Source: Synechococcus sp. KORDI-100 (GTDB taxonomy: Bacteria; Cyanobacteriota; Cyanobacteriia; PCC-6307; Cyanobiaceae). From it: DNA of 64,000 nt. The stretch covers positions 2,604,001 through 2,668,000 of the forward strand of contig NZ_CP006269.1 of assembly GCF_000737535.1 (NCBI RefSeq), in the 5' to 3' direction. Below the pieces are notes generated by a model. It worked only from the letters and a program-made list of their open reading frames with translations, ran no database searches and had not been told where the DNA came from. A program made the position numbers and the translations under genes. Numbering within the stretch: position 1 is the first letter of the stretch; every line of letters begins with the position of its first letter. Below are positions 1 through 9,116 of this stretch, piece by piece.

Positions 1-262
1 CCTGGCAAGCGATGCCGGTCTACTGCTGCTTGATGAACCCACCGCCCTGCTGGATCCCGAGAGCCAACGCACGGTGCTTGATGCAGTCCAGACGCTTTGT
101 CAGCAAAGAGACCAGCCCCTGACAGCTCTCTGGATCACCCATCGCCTTGAGGAACTGGACAAGGCCGATGGCGCTGCGCGGATGAAGGACGGTCGGATCG
201 AACCATGGCAGGACGGCCGAGCTCTGAGGAAACGCTTGCAGGCCGCGAGGTCCGGCAGGTAA
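1..262 (+). CDS. ABC transporter ATP-binding protein, 3' end (partial)
   Basis: The open frame enters from the left edge (first complete codon at position 2) and encodes about 86 residues of an ABC ATPase C-terminus. Visible are the Walker B segment LLLLDEP, the following D-loop (ALLDP) and the switch histidine in WITHRLEEL. Walker A and the signature motif lie outside the window. The ALLDP form and short tail resemble CbiO/ECF-type or other small import ATPases, but the substrate cannot be read from this fragment. It ends 16 bases before tRNA-Asn on the same strand. Family assignment is secure; the specific transporter is unknown. Confidence 0.85.
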   Translation, partial: LASDAGLLLLDEPTALLDPESQRTVLDAVQTLCQQRDQPLTALWITHRLEELDKADGAARMKDGRIEPWQDGRALRKRLQAARSGR

Positions 263-278
263 GGTCTCAAAGTTTCAA

Positions 279-350
279 TCCTCGGTAGCTCAGCGGTAGA
301 GCGGTCGACTGTTAATCGATTGGTCGCAGGTTCGAATCCCGCCCGGGGAG
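279..350 (+). tRNA. trnN: tRNA-Asn (anticodon GTT)
   Basis: The 72-nt sequence folds into a full cloverleaf. The acceptor stem pairs 279-285 with 343-349. The D arm contains AGCTCAGCGGTAGAGC. The anticodon stem-loop spans 304-320 with GTT at 311-313, and the T arm contains GGTTCGAATCC. The discriminator base is G350. CCA is not encoded, so the 3' end must be added by the CCA-adding enzyme; a cca gene lies in this window at 14.5 kb. A strong terminator follows 4 bases downstream. Confidence 0.97.
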
Positions 351-354
351 CTTC

Positions 355-383
355 AAAGCCACAGCCTGAGCTGTGGCTTTTTT
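355..383 (+). terminator. Rho-independent terminator after tRNA-Asn
   Basis: A perfect 11-bp stem (355-365 with 370-380) closed by the tetraloop CTGA runs into a T tract at 378-383. It begins 4 bases past the tRNA and is the strongest intrinsic terminator in the window. It probably ends the tRNA transcript and possibly read-through from the ABC gene. The 245 bases from here to rpaA hold no convincing gene and probably contain the rpaA promoter. Confidence 0.92.
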
Positions 384-628
384 ATTGACAATCAGAGAAA
401 TTTGTGAATACGGATGTCCAGAAGCGGAAGACTTCCTGAACAGGACGGAGACTCCCGCAAAGGCTGATTTCTCTGAATCGACTGCGCGCCAGTGGGTTAC
501 GGAGATTCTGAGAAGACGTCACCTTCCGCTCAAAATCTGCAGAGAGAAGAAAAGCTTGAGAGAATCCGTTCAACGATGAATCGTTAGCTCTCGCTCTCCG
601 TTCTTCCAGTCATCCCGCTTTCCCATCG

Positions 629-1420
629 ATGAAGCCCTGCATCCTGCTAATCGAAGACGACCGGGACATGCGTGACCTGGTGAGCGGTCACCTCGAGCAC
701 AGCGGCTTTGACGTTCAACGCGCCGATGATGGAATCAAAGGCCAGGCTCTGGCGTTGCAATACACACCGGATCTAATCCTTCTTGATCTGATGCTGCCCA
801 AGGTTGACGGTCTCACCCTTTGTCAGCGACTGCGTCGGGATGAGCGAACAGCCAGCATTCCGATCCTGATGCTGACCGCCCTGGGCGGAACAAAGGACAA
901 GGTGAGCGGCTTCAACTCCGGTGCGGATGATTACCTCACCAAGCCCTTTGATCTCGAAGAACTTCAGGCTCGGGTGAAGGCTCTGCTGCGTCGCAGCGAT
1001 CGCGCCCCGGTTGGATCCAGCAACCACCACGAAATCCTGAGCTACGGACCACTCACCCTTGTCCCCGAACGCTTCGAAGCCATCTGGTTCGACAGTCCCG
1101 TTCGTCTGACCCACCTCGAATTCGAACTTCTGCACTGCCTTCTGCAGCGACATGGCCAGACCGTGGCCCCGTCACTGATTCTCAAGGAAGTCTGGGGGTA
1201 TGAACCCGATGACGACATCGAAACCATCAGGGTTCACGTCCGTCATCTGCGCACCAAGCTCGAGCCAGATCCACGCAAGCCGCGTTTCATTAAAACGGTC
1301 TATGGAGCCGGCTACTGCCTGGAACTTCCAACCGGCGGGCAGCTCGAAGGCCTTCAGGACGCCGTGGCCATGGCCCGCGAGGAACGCAATCTTCAGCAGG
1401 GCGATCGGGCCAGCGCCTGA
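629..1420 (+). CDS. rpaA: RpaA, OmpR-type response regulator (clock/phycobilisome output)
   Basis: The 263-residue protein has an N-terminal receiver domain (about 1-120) with acidic pocket E9-D10-D11, phospho-acceptor D53 in LILLDLMLP and the conserved K in [10 protein letters not shown] winged-helix DNA-binding domain follows (about 140-235), ending in the YGAGYCLEL wing. The near-invariant stretch [20 protein letters not shown] and the whole C-terminal half match cyanobacterial RpaA closely. In Synechococcus elongatus RpaA is phosphorylated by SasA and drives circadian gene expression; it was first described for coupling phycobilisomes to photosystems. The convergent holB unit lies downstream. 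Its functional counterpart rpaB lies 7 kb away. The tail after about residue 235 is acidic and looks lineage-specific. Confidence 0.93.
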   Translation: MKPCILLIEDDRDMRDLVSGHLEHSGFDVQRADDGIKGQALALQYTPDLILLDLMLPKVDGLTLCQRLRRDERTASIPILMLTALGGTKDKVSGFNSGADDYLTKPFDLEELQARVKALLRRSDRAPVGSSNHHEILSYGPLTLVPERFEAIWFDSPVRLTHLEFELLHCLLQRHGQTVAPSLILKEVWGYEPDDDIETIRVHVRHLRTKLEPDPRKPRFIKTVYGAGYCLELPTGGQLEGLQDAVAMAREERNLQQGDRASA

Positions 1421-1434
1421 CGCTCAGAATCCGG

Positions 1435-2379
1435 TCAACGCGAGCTGAGATCCAGCAGCGTCACTTCCCAGGCCAGACGTGGCTGAACAAACGACAGCAG
1501 ATGGCGTCTGAGTTTTTCCAGTCGTCGCAGGGACTGTTCTCCGGCACCTGAGTGCCAGAGATGTTGCTCCCACCAGTTGATCAGCCACAACTGCTGCTCT
1601 CCATCCAACGCCTCGCAGAGATCCCTGGCGAGGGACAGTGCCTCCATGGGCTCCGCCGGCTTTTGTCTCAGACGTTGCGTCAGCTCCTCAGGGAGCGCAG
1701 ACCAACGCTGGCGATGATCCAGCAAGGCCCCAGGAGAACCGGCAGCAAGAGCCAGCAGCTCCGCAGGGTCATCGGCGCAGGCCCCACATTGCTGCAGGAC
1801 CTGATGCATTGACGCTGGATCCAGACGCAGAAATCGAATCAGCTGACAGCGGGAACGGATCGTGCTGAGCAAACGCTCGGGCGCGGCTGTCAGCAGGATC
1901 AGCAGTCCATGCCACGGTTCCTCCAGGGTCTTCAGCAAGGCATTCGCTGCAGCTTCAGCCATCGCCTCAGACGCCTCGATCACGACCATGCCGCGGGCGG
2001 ACTCCACCGGCTGACGCGCCAGGAAACGAGCGACTCCTCGGATCTGCTCCAGTCGCAGCTGAGGTGGCGAACGGCGCGACACGCCGGCCTCCTCTGCCTC
2101 GGTTCTGGACAGAAGACGTCCCTGATGCTGAAACGTCGGCTCCACCCAGAGCAGATCGGGATGATTGCGTTCCAACAGTCGTCGACGCTCCCGAGACGAC
2201 GGGGCACCTCCCGCAAGAACCCCTTCCAGAAAGCGCAGAGCCGCCAGCCGTCGCCCCACGCCATCTGGACCTGCAAACAGGTAGGCCGGAGCCAGGCGTT
2301 GCTGATCAAGAGCCGCCTGCAGAAGATCCACGGCAAGCGGCTGCCCGATCAGGTCATTGAACAGTCCTGTGATCGTCAT
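1435..2379 (-). CDS. holB: DNA polymerase III subunit delta' (clamp loader)
   Basis: The protein is 314 residues. The N-terminal AAA+ fold begins with LFNDLIGQPLAVDLL. The P-loop region reads AGPDGVGRRL, lacking the usual GK[ST], as expected for the non-hydrolysing delta' subunit. The sensor/SRC segment is TIRSRCQLIRF, preceded by NALLKTLEEP. It acts in the clamp-loader complex that places the beta sliding clamp on primed DNA. It is the last gene of a minus-strand set, copper ATPase, tmk, holB, in which consecutive genes overlap by 4 bases, so translation is probably coupled. The rpaA stop lies 14 bases away in convergent orientation. Confidence 0.9.
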   Translation of the reverse strand: MTITGLFNDLIGQPLAVDLLQAALDQQRLAPAYLFAGPDGVGRRLAALRFLEGVLAGGAPSSRERRRLLERNHPDLLWVEPTFQHQGRLLSRTEAEEAGVSRRSPPQLRLEQIRGVARFLARQPVESARGMVVIEASEAMAEAAANALLKTLEEPWHGLLILLTAAPERLLSTIRSRCQLIRFLRLDPASMHQVLQQCGACADDPAELLALAAGSPGALLDHRQRWSALPEELTQRLRQKPAEPMEALSLARDLCEALDGEQQLWLINWWEQHLWHSGAGEQSLRRLEKLRRHLLSFVQPRLAWEVTLLDLSSR

Positions 2380-3005
2380 GCGAAGCGCTGATGCAGGACC
2401 TGCTCAAGTGAGGAGGTCACGTCCATGGATGCACGATCCGCATTGATTCGACACCAATCGCGCTGGCTGGCCAAGGTTTCGAAACCGGCGGCGACGCGCT
2501 CGAGAAATGGGCGCCCCTCCGCTTCAATCCGGTCCTCTTCAAGCCCGTGCCGTCGACGGATACTTTCCGTGACGGGAAGCGCGAGCCAGAACGTCAGGTC
2601 GGGGATGAGGCCAGCGGTGGCGATGCGCTCAAGCTGCTGGATCAGAGCAGCATCCAGCCCCCGCCCATAACCCTGGTACGCCAGCGTCGAACCGGCAAAG
2701 CGATCGCTCAGAACCCAGTCGCCTCGCTCAAGAGCCGGGCGAATCAAGGTGTCAACATGCTGCGCGCGATCGGCGGCGTAGAGTAACAGCTCGGCCCTCG
2801 CACAGGGAGCCTGATCGGCGGCTGTGTGGAGCAGAAGCTGCCGAACCGCCTGCCCCAGAGCCGTCCCACCAGGTTCACGGGTGCAGATCAGACCTGAACC
2901 CTCTGGCATCAACCCGCTTCCAGGCAACCAATCGGCAAGACGTTGAAGCTGCGTCGATTTCCCACAACCATCGATCCCGTCGAGAACGATCAAACGACCC
3001 GTCAT
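2376..3005 (-). CDS. tmk: Thymidylate kinase
   Basis: This 209-residue kinase phosphorylates dTMP to dTDP in dTTP synthesis. It has the P-loop LDGIDGCGKSTQ (about 8-19), the substrate-binding segment CTREPGGTALG, the DR motif in VLSDRFAGSTLAYQG and a lid-region RRRHGLEEDR, with the typical length of bacterial Tmk. The start ATG overlaps the end of the copper ATPase gene by 4 bases, and its own end overlaps the holB start by 4. The tmk-holB pairing is common in bacteria and supports both calls. Confidence 0.96.
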   Translation of the reverse strand: MTGRLIVLDGIDGCGKSTQLQRLADWLPGSGLMPEGSGLICTREPGGTALGQAVRQLLLHTAADQAPCARAELLLYAADRAQHVDTLIRPALERGDWVLSDRFAGSTLAYQGYGRGLDAALIQQLERIATAGLIPDLTFWLALPVTESIRRRHGLEEDRIEAEGRPFLERVAAGFETLASQRDWCRINADRASMDVTSSLEQVLHQRFA

Positions 3006-5311
3006 GCCGGGCGCAGAGCCAGAGCATTAACGACGACCGTGATCGAGCTGAGAGCCATCAACAATGCCGCAAGGGGTGGTGACAGCAGCAGACCATGGCT
3101 TGGCAGCAAGACCCCAGCGGCAATCGGAAGAGCAATCAGGTTGTAGCCGAAGGCCCAGAACAGGTTCTGACGCACTTTCGCCAGGGTGCGTCGAGCCAGT
3201 CGCAGGGCGTCCGGGAGATTGTCCAGCCGATCTCCCAACAGCACCATCCCAGCTGTGTCCTGGGCGATCTGGGTGCCGGTGCCGATGGCGACGCCAAGGT
3301 CTGCCGCCGCCAACGCCGGGGCATCGTTGATGCCATCACCCACCATGGCCACCGGTTGCTCCCGGCGGAGCTGCTCAAGGCGTGCCAGCTTCTGCTCCGG
3401 GCGCATCTGCCATCCCAGCTCTTCTTCGGAGAAGCCGAGGGTCTGACCCAACCGTCGAACCGCCGACTCCCGATCACCACTGAACATCGCCAGTTCGAGG
3501 CCCTGATCGCGCAGCTGCTTCAGCGCCATGGAGACATCCGAACGCAGCTGGTCCTCAATCTCGACGAATCCAAGAATGCTGGTCCCCTCCGCAACCGCCA
3601 CAACAGTTCCGGTGACAGGGGTCCCGCCAGACTCCTGCTGCATCAAAGAGAACGGGTCTGACCAGGCCAGTCCCTGGCCGGTCAACCATTCGGGACGACC
3701 GACACAAACCTCAAGGTCACGACCGACGACACCTTTCAAACCTTCACCGGCAACCGTGCGCACATCGGACACCGGAAGGAGGTCGAGCTCACGGCGCTGA
3801 GCCTCCTGCAGGAGGGCATAGGCCAGGGGATGCCGGCTATCGCTCTCCAAGCTGGCAGCTAGCTGCAGAAGATGATTCGGGTTCTCGGCATGGACAGCCG
3901 TCACAAGAGGACGGCCGAGAGTCAGCGTGCCTGTTTTGTCGAACACCACCTGTTTGACAGCGGCTGCTGTTTCGATGACATCGCCGCCTCGATACAGCCA
4001 GCCACGGCGGGCCGCCAGACCCGTGGCAACGGTGATCACCGTCGGCGTTGCCAGTCCGAGGGCGCAGGGACAGGCCACGACCAGCACGGCAATGGCGAGC
4101 TTAAGGGCCAGCCCGATGGAGGTCTCCGCACCGCTTCCCAGACCGGCTTGATGGCCATGACCGTGGACCATCCCAGGGGAGGAAGCATGCAGAACCTGGG
4201 GCCAGAGCTCAGCACCGATCAGCCACCAGAACAGAAAGACGGCGATGGCAAAAGCGATCACGCCGTAACAGAAACGGCCTGCCACACGATCGGCGAGTCC
4301 CTGAATCGGAGCCCGGCGAGCCTGGGCCTGCTCCACCAGGCGAATGATCCTGGCCAGGGCGGTTTCGGAGCCCACCCTGGTGACCTCGATCACCAGGGAC
4401 GACTCAAGATTGAGACTTCCCGAGGCCAGCTCCGTTCCAGGCGAAGCATCGAGCGGAAGAGGCTCACCGGTGAGGCTCGACACATCCACGGCCGAGCATC
4501 CCTCGACGACCACACCATCAACCGGAACCCGATCACCGGCGAGAAGCTGAACCCGCTCCCCGGGGCGTAAGGCTCCGACTCGCACCTCACGCATGACGCC
4601 GTCCGCCATCAACAGTCGTGCCGTATCGGGCTGTAGCTGAGCCAGCTGCTGCAGGGCCTGACCGGTTCGGAAGCGAGCCCGCTCCTCCAGGAAACGCCCG
4701 AGCAGCACAAAGCCCAGCAGCATGACCGGCTCGTTGAAGAAACAGGGCCAGCCAACGGACGGCCAGATCAGGGCAGCCAGGCTGGCCAGATAGGCACTGC
4801 TGACCCCCAGTCCCACCAGGGTGTCCATGCTGGGGGCCCCTGCCCGCGCGGCTTTGAAGCCTCCGACAAGGATCGGTCGACCCGGGCCGAGAAGGGCAAC
4901 CGTGGCCAGCGTGGCGTGAAACGGCAAGCGACCGATCAGCGGAAGAGAGAGATGACCCGCCTCACTGAGGTGTCCAAGGACGGACAACAGCAGCAACACC
5001 AGGGCCACCATCAGCTGGCGCCACTGACGCCACCAGTTCAAACCCCTGACATCCTCTGCAGCCGAGGGGCCTGAAACAGGCTCGAGCGAGCGCTCACGAG
5101 CTGGGAAGCCACGATCAGCCAGTGCTTTCAGCACGGCTTCGACACTCCCCTCTGAATCAGCGAGATCCAGCCAGGCGGCTCTGCTCACCAGATTCACGTC
5201 AGCCCTTTCAACACCCGGCTGTTCCAGCAGCGTGCGTTCCACAGACCGCACGCAACCGCCGCACTTCATGCCTTCCACATCGAGGACAACCGTTTGAAGC
5301 ACCGGGCTCAC
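3002..5311 (-). CDS. Copper-transporting P-type ATPase (P1B)
   Basis: The protein is 769 residues with a GTG start. An N-terminal heavy-metal-associated domain carries [11 protein letters not shown] (about 14-24). Eight membrane segments are expected from the family. Hallmarks in order are the actuator SLTGEPLP, the ion-path CPC in [11 protein letters not shown] (about 410-420), the phosphorylation site DKTGTLT (about 457), the HP motif in [10 protein letters not shown] and the hinge [16 protein letters not shown]. These define the Cu+ class, as in cyanobacterial CtaA (plasma membrane) and PacS (thylakoid), which feed plastocyanin and cytochrome oxidase. Sequence alone does not decide which of the two it is. 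It is the first gene of the ATPase-tmk-holB unit and diverges from ycf3. Confidence 0.92.
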   Translation of the reverse strand: MSPVLQTVVLDVEGMKCGGCVRSVERTLLEQPGVERADVNLVSRAAWLDLADSEGSVEAVLKALADRGFPARERSLEPVSGPSAAEDVRGLNWWRQWRQLMVALVLLLLSVLGHLSEAGHLSLPLIGRLPFHATLATVALLGPGRPILVGGFKAARAGAPSMDTLVGLGVSSAYLASLAALIWPSVGWPCFFNEPVMLLGFVLLGRFLEERARFRTGQALQQLAQLQPDTARLLMADGVMREVRVGALRPGERVQLLAGDRVPVDGVVVEGCSAVDVSSLTGEPLPLDASPGTELASGSLNLESSLVIEVTRVGSETALARIIRLVEQAQARRAPIQGLADRVAGRFCYGVIAFAIAVFLFWWLIGAELWPQVLHASSPGMVHGHGHQAGLGSGAETSIGLALKLAIAVLVVACPCALGLATPTVITVATGLAARRGWLYRGGDVIETAAAVKQVVFDKTGTLTLGRPLVTAVHAENPNHLLQLAASLESDSRHPLAYALLQEAQRRELDLLPVSDVRTVAGEGLKGVVGRDLEVCVGRPEWLTGQGLAWSDPFSLMQQESGGTPVTGTVVAVAEGTSILGFVEIEDQLRSDVSMALKQLRDQGLELAMFSGDRESAVRRLGQTLGFSEEELGWQMRPEQKLARLEQLRREQPVAMVGDGINDAPALAAADLGVAIGTGTQIAQDTAGMVLLGDRLDNLPDALRLARRTLAKVRQNLFWAFGYNLIALPIAAGVLLPSHGLLLSPPLAALLMALSSITVVVNALALRPA

Positions 5312-5385
5312 GGAGGATTCGTCTCTTCCCTAACGCTAGGTCGGGCCACAACAGCGTCAGGATGGGGGTCAGCCAGCCATGCATC

Positions 5386-5907
5386 GTGCCTCGCAGCAAC
5401 CGAAACGACAATTTCATCGACAAGAGCTTCACGGTGATGGCAGATCTCATCGTCAAGCTGCTGCCGATCAACGCCCGCTCCAAGGAGGCTTACGTCTACT
5501 ACCGAGACGGGTTGTCAGCCCAGAATGACGGTGATTACGCCGAAGCTCTGGAGAACTACGAGGAGAGCCTGAAGCTTGAGGACAACCCCACCGACCGGGG
5601 CGAGACCCTCAAGAACATGGCCATCATCTACATGTCCAACGGTGAGGAAGACCGGGCGATCGAGACCTACCGCCAGGCCCTTGAGGAGAACCCCAAGCAG
5701 CCTTCCTGCCTCAAGAACATGGGACTGATCTTTGAAAAACGCGGACGAATTGCTGAAGAGGAGGGCCGACAGGACGATGCCGATCGCTGGCTGGACCAGG
5801 CAGCAGATGTGTGGACCCAGGCCGTTCGCCTCAATCCCGGTGGCTACCTGGACATTGAAAACTGGCTGAAATCCAGCGGTCGCAGCAGTGTGGACGTTTA
5901 TTTCTAG
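5386..5907 (+). CDS. ycf3: Photosystem I assembly protein Ycf3
   Basis: The GTG at 5386 gives a 173-residue protein, the usual Ycf3 length, and restores the conserved N-terminus with [16 protein letters not shown] later ATG at 5437 would cut off this conserved part, and the frame upstream to 5122 runs antisense to the copper ATPase. Three tetratricopeptide repeats are visible (about 35-70, 72-105, 122-155), including [20 protein letters not shown], followed by the ending [17 protein letters not shown]. Ycf3 is a thylakoid-associated chaperone for assembly of the PsaA/PsaB core. It is divergent from the copper ATPase, with 74 bases between the starts. Confidence 0.95.
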   Translation: MPRSNRNDNFIDKSFTVMADLIVKLLPINARSKEAYVYYRDGLSAQNDGDYAEALENYEESLKLEDNPTDRGETLKNMAIIYMSNGEEDRAIETYRQALEENPKQPSCLKNMGLIFEKRGRIAEEEGRQDDADRWLDQAADVWTQAVRLNPGGYLDIENWLKSSGRSSVDVYF

Positions 5908-6021
5908 CTAAAAATTTCTAAAGATAATAATTTGCAGCGCATTCATCTTTGAACAAAATCTATTTTAATAAGAAAATTCAATTCTGAGGCCAGCGTTGAT
6001 CAATTCCCTGCAACTAAGAGT

Positions 6022-6761
6022 TCAGATTTTTAAACGACTTGGGTGGTAAAGCCGTTCATGGTCCGCGTAGATGTTCACGTCAACAGGACTTGAGCAGATC
6101 ACACCGACTTCTCTTTCACCATCTTTCAAGTAAGAGAACGTGAATGAATGTTCCGATTGTGGATCAAACTCACGAATTACCTGTACACGCTCCTCCCATG
6201 GGATCAAACCATAACCTCCGTACTTCCAAAGCGCATCAACATCGTGGCCATAATTGACAAATCTCAGGGCACCCAACCTCATGCCTGGAAGGTTCGAAAA
6301 ATAAACTCTTGACTTGCCATGCATCAACACAATTTCCTCAAAGTAAAGCTCGTTATAAATGCCAATGTCGGCATTTTGATCAAACCGCAAATGCCATGAC
6401 GCAAAAGCACGAATTTCCGCTTTTGGATCTGATGTCAACTCAGGCAGAACATCAACAGAACCATCAGCCTGTCTTAGATATCGGCATTGATACTGATAAT
6501 TAGCATCCTGCAGAGACAGCTCCAAAAAATTAGATGCTCATCATTGGGCTTGATTGTTTTAAAGAGCCCAAGAATCCAGGCCCTAAGCTGACGATCGTTC
6601 TCGGCGAGCGGCGGATTGGAGTCCAGATCAACGGGAACATCAGCAGACATGACAGCCGAGCCGAGCCATACAGACGAACTGAATAGTCCAGATATGAAAA
6701 GAGCAAGCCACAACACAAATACTTTTGGACGTTGTTGAAACAACAACCTCATTGCGACCAC
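6022..6761 (-). pseudogene. Exported protein of unknown function, split by a frameshift
   Basis: Two overlapping minus-strand frames look like one gene. The upstream part (6761 down to about 6530) encodes an N-terminus with a signal-peptide or membrane-anchor segment (VFVLWLALFISGLFSSSV) and then LENDR/LRAWILGLF-type sequence. The downstream part (to 6022, 167 codons if read alone from a TTG at 6525) continues with NYQYQCRYLRQADGS and a compact beta-rich region. The frames join if one base is added to the A6 run at 6524-6529 (T6 in the mRNA sense). This suggests a single-base deletion, a sequencing slip, or slippage at U6. Joined, the protein would be about 245 residues. I recognise no family. 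The region is noticeably more AT-rich than its neighbours ycf3 and radA. Confidence 0.6.
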
Positions 6762-6884
6762 AAATCACGACACAAAATTGATGCTATTCAGCGTCTCAAC
6801 AGTCGACCATGGACGCTCAGACAGGACCCTCCAATGGGTGAAGTCACCCTCCAGATCCTGAACAGCTCACGCCGGCGAAAGCGA

Positions 6885-8279
6885 TCATCCATCCGCCCTC
6901 ACCTGCTCACCCAAAGCCAAGACCAACGCTTCACTGACACTCTCGGCCTCCAGCAAGGCCAGATCCAAACCTGCCGCCAGTGGTCCCAGACCACTGCCCT
7001 TGGGAACCACAGCGCGTTTGAACCCGAGCCGCGCCGCTTCCTGGAGACGAAGTTCGAGCTGACCGACCGGGCGCAACTGGCCGCCCAGTCCCAGTTCGCC
7101 GATCAGAACGGTGCCCGCAGGCAAGGTGAGATCGCGAAAACTGGCCACCACAGCCGCGGCCACGCCGAGATCGGCCGCCGGTTCCTCCACCTCCAATCCG
7201 CCGGCCACTGCCAGGTAGCAGTCGAAACGCGACAACGGCAGACCCATGTGCTTTTCCAGCACGGCCAGGATCTGATGCAGTCGATTCGTGCCGATCCCCG
7301 TTGCCGTCCGTCGCGGGCTGGCATAACTGGTGACGTTGACGAGGGCCTGGAGGTCGACGACCAGTGAGCGGGTGCCCTCGCAGGCCACGATCGTGGCCAC
7401 ACCAGAGGCACGGGCATCACTGAGGAACAGTTCGCTGGGGTTGCCCACTTCAGCGAGCCCAGCCGCCTGCATCTCGAACAGGCCCAGCTCATGGGTGGCG
7501 CCAAAGCGGTTCTTCACGGCTCTCAGCAGCCGATGACTGGCAAAGCGGTCGCCCTCGAAGGTGAGCACCGCATCCACGAGATGCTCGAGCACCTTCGGGC
7601 CCGCCAGCATGCCCTCCTTGGTGACATGACCGACCAACAGCAGCGAGATGTTCTGTCGCTTCGCCAGCCGTTGCAGCGCCGCCGCACATTCACGCACCTG
7701 GCCAACCGACCCTGGAGCGCTGGTCAGGTTGGCGTCATGCAACGCCTGAATGCTGTCGATGATCGCCACGGCCGGTCGCAGCGCCTCAAGCTCCTCAAGC
7801 ACCAGTTCCAGATCGGTTTCGGCCAGCAACTGCAGCTCCGATGCTCCAGCGGCGAGCCGCTGCCAACGAAGCTTCACCTGCTGGGCTGATTCCTCGGCAC
7901 TGACATAGAGCACCGAGCTCTCGGAGGCCATCGCCGACGCGCTCTGCAGCAGCAAGGTGCTTTTGCCGATTCCAGGATCACCGCCCACCAACACCAGAGA
8001 ACCGGGCACCAGACCGCCTCCGAGAACCCGGTCGAACTCCTCCGAGCCAGTCGCCATCCGCTGCAGAGGACGATCGTCCAGGGAGGCCATGGCGGTGGAG
8101 CGTCGCGGAGCAGCTGCCTGGGCAGGATCCGGGCCCTCTCGACGACGACGACCGTCCTCGCTGGGGATGGTCTGTTCCACCAATGTGTTCCAGCTCCCGC
8201 ACTCCGGACAGCGTCCGAAGAACTGACGTGTCTTGGCACCACAGGCCTGACAGACGAAAAGGGAGCGGGAGCGTGGCAC
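6885..8279 (-). CDS. radA: DNA repair protein RadA (Sms)
   Basis: The protein is 464 residues with a GTG start. It has an N-terminal zinc finger (FVCQACG and FGRCPECGSW), a RecA-like ATPase with Walker A GGDPGIGKST (about 99-108), the RadA-specific KNRFGATHELG motif and a C-terminal Lon-protease-like domain (about 300-450) with VAGGLEVEEPAADLGVAAAV. RadA is a branch-migration helicase acting in recombinational repair. It diverges from rpaB; the 90 bases between the two starts must hold promoters in both directions. Confidence 0.95.
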   Translation of the reverse strand: MPRSRSLFVCQACGAKTRQFFGRCPECGSWNTLVEQTIPSEDGRRRREGPDPAQAAAPRRSTAMASLDDRPLQRMATGSEEFDRVLGGGLVPGSLVLVGGDPGIGKSTLLLQSASAMASESSVLYVSAEESAQQVKLRWQRLAAGASELQLLAETDLELVLEELEALRPAVAIIDSIQALHDANLTSAPGSVGQVRECAAALQRLAKRQNISLLLVGHVTKEGMLAGPKVLEHLVDAVLTFEGDRFASHRLLRAVKNRFGATHELGLFEMQAAGLAEVGNPSELFLSDARASGVATIVACEGTRSLVVDLQALVNVTSYASPRRTATGIGTNRLHQILAVLEKHMGLPLSRFDCYLAVAGGLEVEEPAADLGVAAAVVASFRDLTLPAGTVLIGELGLGGQLRPVGQLELRLQEAARLGFKRAVVPKGSGLGPLAAGLDLALLEAESVSEALVLALGEQVRADG

Positions 8280-8369
8280 TGAGAACTATGAAGAAAGTTG
8301 CTGTTGAGTGAACAGAACGGGGGAACAACCTTTTATGTGTGGCGAGAAGCACTAAGCGCCACAGGCGTT

Positions 8370-9116
8370 ATGACCACCACGGCTCCCTCTAAGGAAACAA
8401 TCCTCGTGGTCGATGACGAGGCCTCGATCCGACGGATTTTGGAAACGAGGCTCTCGATGATCGGATACAACGTCGTCACCGCTTGCGACGGCACCGAAGC
8501 CCTGGAGCTGTTCCAGAACTGCGTTCCCGACCTGGTGGTCCTGGACGTGATGATGCCGAAACTCGACGGCTACGGCGTCTGCCAGGAGCTGCGCAAGGAA
8601 TCGGATGTTCCGATCGTGATGCTCACCGCCCTTGGTGACGTGGCTGACCGGATCACTGGCCTGGAGCTCGGCGCCGACGATTACGTCGTGAAACCCTTCA
8701 GTCCGAAGGAGCTGGAAGCCCGGATTCGCTGCGTGCTTCGCCGGGTGGAGAAGGAGCAGGTGGCCGGAATCCCCAACTCGGGCGTGATTCAGGTCTCCGA
8801 TCTGCGCATCGACACCAACAAGCGCCAGGTGTTCCGTGGTGATGAACGGATCCGACTCACCGGCATGGAGTTCAGCCTTCTCGAACTCCTGGTGAGCCGA
8901 TCAGGCGAGCCCTTCAATCGCGGCGAGATTCTCAAGGAAGTGTGGGGGTACACGCCGGAACGACATGTCGATACCCGCGTGGTCGATGTTCATATTTCAC
9001 GTCTTCGCTCCAAACTGGAAGACGATCCGGCCAACCCCGAGCTGATCCTCACAGCCCGCGGCACCGGTTATCTGTTCCAGCGCATCGTCGACTCCGTTGC
9101 CTCCGAAGGGTCCTGA
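8370..9116 (+). CDS. rpaB: RpaB (Ycf27), OmpR-type response regulator
   Basis: The start ATG at 8370 gives 248 residues and the standard N-terminus ending in ETILVVDDEASIRRIL; the open frame upstream to 8298 is not conserved-looking. The receiver domain has D15-D16, phospho-acceptor D59 in LVVLDVMMPKLDGYG and K in DDYVVKPFSPKE. The winged helix covers about 145-240 and ends ARGTGYLFQR. RpaB binds HLR1 elements and controls high-light and photosystem genes, working with RpaA on circadian output. I found no convincing HLR1 in its own upstream gap. Its 3' end overlaps the presumed plsX start by 20 bases. Confidence 0.94.
   Translation: MTTTAPSKETILVVDDEASIRRILETRLSMIGYNVVTACDGTEALELFQNCVPDLVVLDVMMPKLDGYGVCQELRKESDVPIVMLTALGDVADRITGLELGADDYVVKPFSPKELEARIRCVLRRVEKEQVAGIPNSGVIQVSDLRIDTNKRQVFRGDERIRLTGMEFSLLELLVSRSGEPFNRGEILKEVWGYTPERHVDTRVVDVHISRLRSKLEDDPANPELILTARGTGYLFQRIVDSVASEGS

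Noticed and set aside
373-579. 68-codon plus-strand ORF after tRNA-Asn
   Set aside because: Its start lies inside the terminator hairpin and T tract, there is no ribosome site, and the sequence shows no domain-like pattern; an overlapping antisense frame is equally open.
1980-2336. Alternative frames within holB
   Set aside because: They lack conserved motifs and are out-of-frame shadows of a clear clamp-loader gene.
5122-5385. N-terminal extension of Ycf3 upstream of the GTG
   Set aside because: This part is antisense to the copper ATPase and would make Ycf3 far longer than its constant family length of about 173 residues.
6836-6849. 14-bp palindrome downstream of radA as a terminator or operator
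   Set aside because: It is a 6-bp stem with a 2-base loop and no T tract; too short to call.
8280-8369. HLR1 (RpaB-binding) element in the radA-rpaB gap
   Set aside because: No pair of TTACA-like direct repeats with correct spacing is present.
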